A stretch of 64,000 bases of DNA from an uncultured Pirellulaceae bacterium (GTDB lineage Bacteria > Planctomycetota > Planctomycetia > Pirellulales > Pirellulaceae): NCBI GenBank assembly GCA_905480235.1, contig CAJQPP010000030.1:1-64000 (forward strand), given 5' to 3'. The position numbers were made by a program, and so were the translations under genes. Shown here piece after piece: positions 63,546 to 64,000 of this stretch (positions within the stretch are counted from its first letter, which is position 1; each line of letters opens with the position of its first letter). Below the pieces are notes generated by a model. That model searched no databases. It was not told the origin of the DNA and saw only the letters and a program-made list of their open reading frames with translations.

Positions 63546-64000
63546 TCACGGAGTAACCAGGCCAATTTTAATGGCATGACATGTAAGTCCCGCGATTCCG
63601 TGGATGTTAAGTCGTTTCATCAGCTGGGATCGATGCATTTCGACCGTCTTTACGCTTAGCTTTAATATGCTGGCGATTTCCTTGGAGGAGTGGCCTTCCG
63701 CAATTAGCTTGAGGATTTCGCGTTTTCTCATGGAAAGGCGATTGGCTGCAGAGCCGCTCGTGGCACCCTCGCGATCAGGGGTTAAACAATGGTCAATGAT
63801 CGATTGTGAGATTGAGGAGGTCAGGTGCTTTTCACCTTTGGCGACTGTTCGAATTGCCTTCTCAAGTTCCTGTGCGGAATCCGTCTTTAGTAGATAACCG
63901 GCCGCGCCTAGCTGCCAGGCCCGCTGAATATATTCGCCATCACTGTGCATCGACAGGCAAATAATTTGGTTGGGGAGCTTCGACCGCTGGATCTTTTCAA
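63546..64000 (-). CDS. NarL/FixJ-family DNA-binding response regulator (partial, runs off right edge)
   Basis: The frame is open from the right window edge. The visible N-terminal text LPNQIICLSMHSDGEYIQRA and AAGYLLKTD is the second half of a receiver domain, including the conserved Lys of the phosphorylation switch. The C-terminal LuxR-type HTH has LSMRKREILKLIAEGHSSKEIASILKLSVKTVEMHRSQLMKRL in the usual order. The phospho-acceptor Asp is outside the window. It probably controls nearby genes on the minus strand, possibly the giant kinase 500 bases downstream, but this is inference. Confidence 0.9.
   Translation of the reverse strand, partial: EKIQRSKLPNQIICLSMHSDGEYIQRAWQLGAAGYLLKTDSAQELEKAIRTVAKGEKHLTSSISQSIIDHCLTPDREGATSGSAANRLSMRKREILKLIAEGHSSKEIASILKLSVKTVEMHRSQLMKRLNIHGIAGLTCHAIKIGLVTP

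Noticed and set aside
1-64000. tRNA, rRNA, riboswitch or CRISPR candidates
   Set aside because: I looked through the intergenic regions for T-loop-like and repeat-spacer patterns and found none that could be folded by eye; a covariance-model scan would decide.

Overview
The window looks like chromosomal DNA of a planctomycete, most likely of the Pirellulales type. Evidence: eukaryote-like Ser/Thr kinases fused to STAND ATPase and FGE-sulfatase domains, a sulfatase, DUF1573 and HEAT proteins, a secreted Cys-rich protein, a glucosamine-6-phosphate deaminase/PIG-L fusion, MoxR-DUF58, and long low-complexity and beta-helix surface proteins. Base composition is roughly balanced. No rRNA, tRNA, CRISPR array or intact transposon was seen.

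Layout. 1-7.9 kb: end of a ROK-family gene overlapping lepA, a lone receiver-domain regulator, a secreted HEAT-repeat protein, a small membrane protein, a decayed M20 amidohydrolase, rpmE2 (type B L31) with its terminator, an intact M20D amidohydrolase and a YqgE/AlgH protein. 8-19 kb: a metallophosphatase fused to a PLP decarboxylase, a possible decayed fragment, mfd, a secreted parvulin-type PPIase, a class II aldolase with an unusual C-terminal helix, a phosphate-selective-type porin and a Cys-rich secreted protein. 19-30 kb (mostly minus strand): a serralysin-like M10 protease with RTX repeats, sthA, a sarcosine oxidase-like flavoenzyme, DUF58 plus MoxR, a remnant of a tyrosine recombinase, and a CorC/HlyC-type CBS membrane protein. 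29.4-33.5 kb is a sugar-related cluster: a mutarotase-like DUF6786 protein divergent from a TIM-barrel epimerase, followed by NagB-PIG-L.

33.5-45.6 kb: a Ser/Thr kinase with a repeat-rich C-terminus, a stand-alone PolX N-terminal/HhH protein, a hotdog thioesterase, DUF1573, a small Tad-like operon (HAMP-like membrane protein, TadE, TadG) whose TadG carries a 15-unit hexanucleotide repeat, an acyltransferase 3, a sulfatase, mscL with a zinc ribbon, and a half-size EamA protein. 45.9-51.6 kb: a secreted beta-helix protein with T5SS/PEP-CTERM-type repeats, two small or unrecognised membrane proteins, and a choloylglycine hydrolase-family enzyme. 51.9-63 kb: two giant paralogues (1591 and 2007 aa) of kinase-nSTAND-TM-helical repeat-FGE-sulfatase architecture in tandem, then a NarL/FixJ regulator running off the right edge.

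Most interesting: the tandem kinase-STAND-FGE pair, the phosphatase-decarboxylase fusion, the KS microsatellite in TadG, and several decayed genes (M20 amidohydrolase, integrase tail). Everything was read by eye from the sequence. Family assignments rest on motifs and remembered family signatures; no database search was run.
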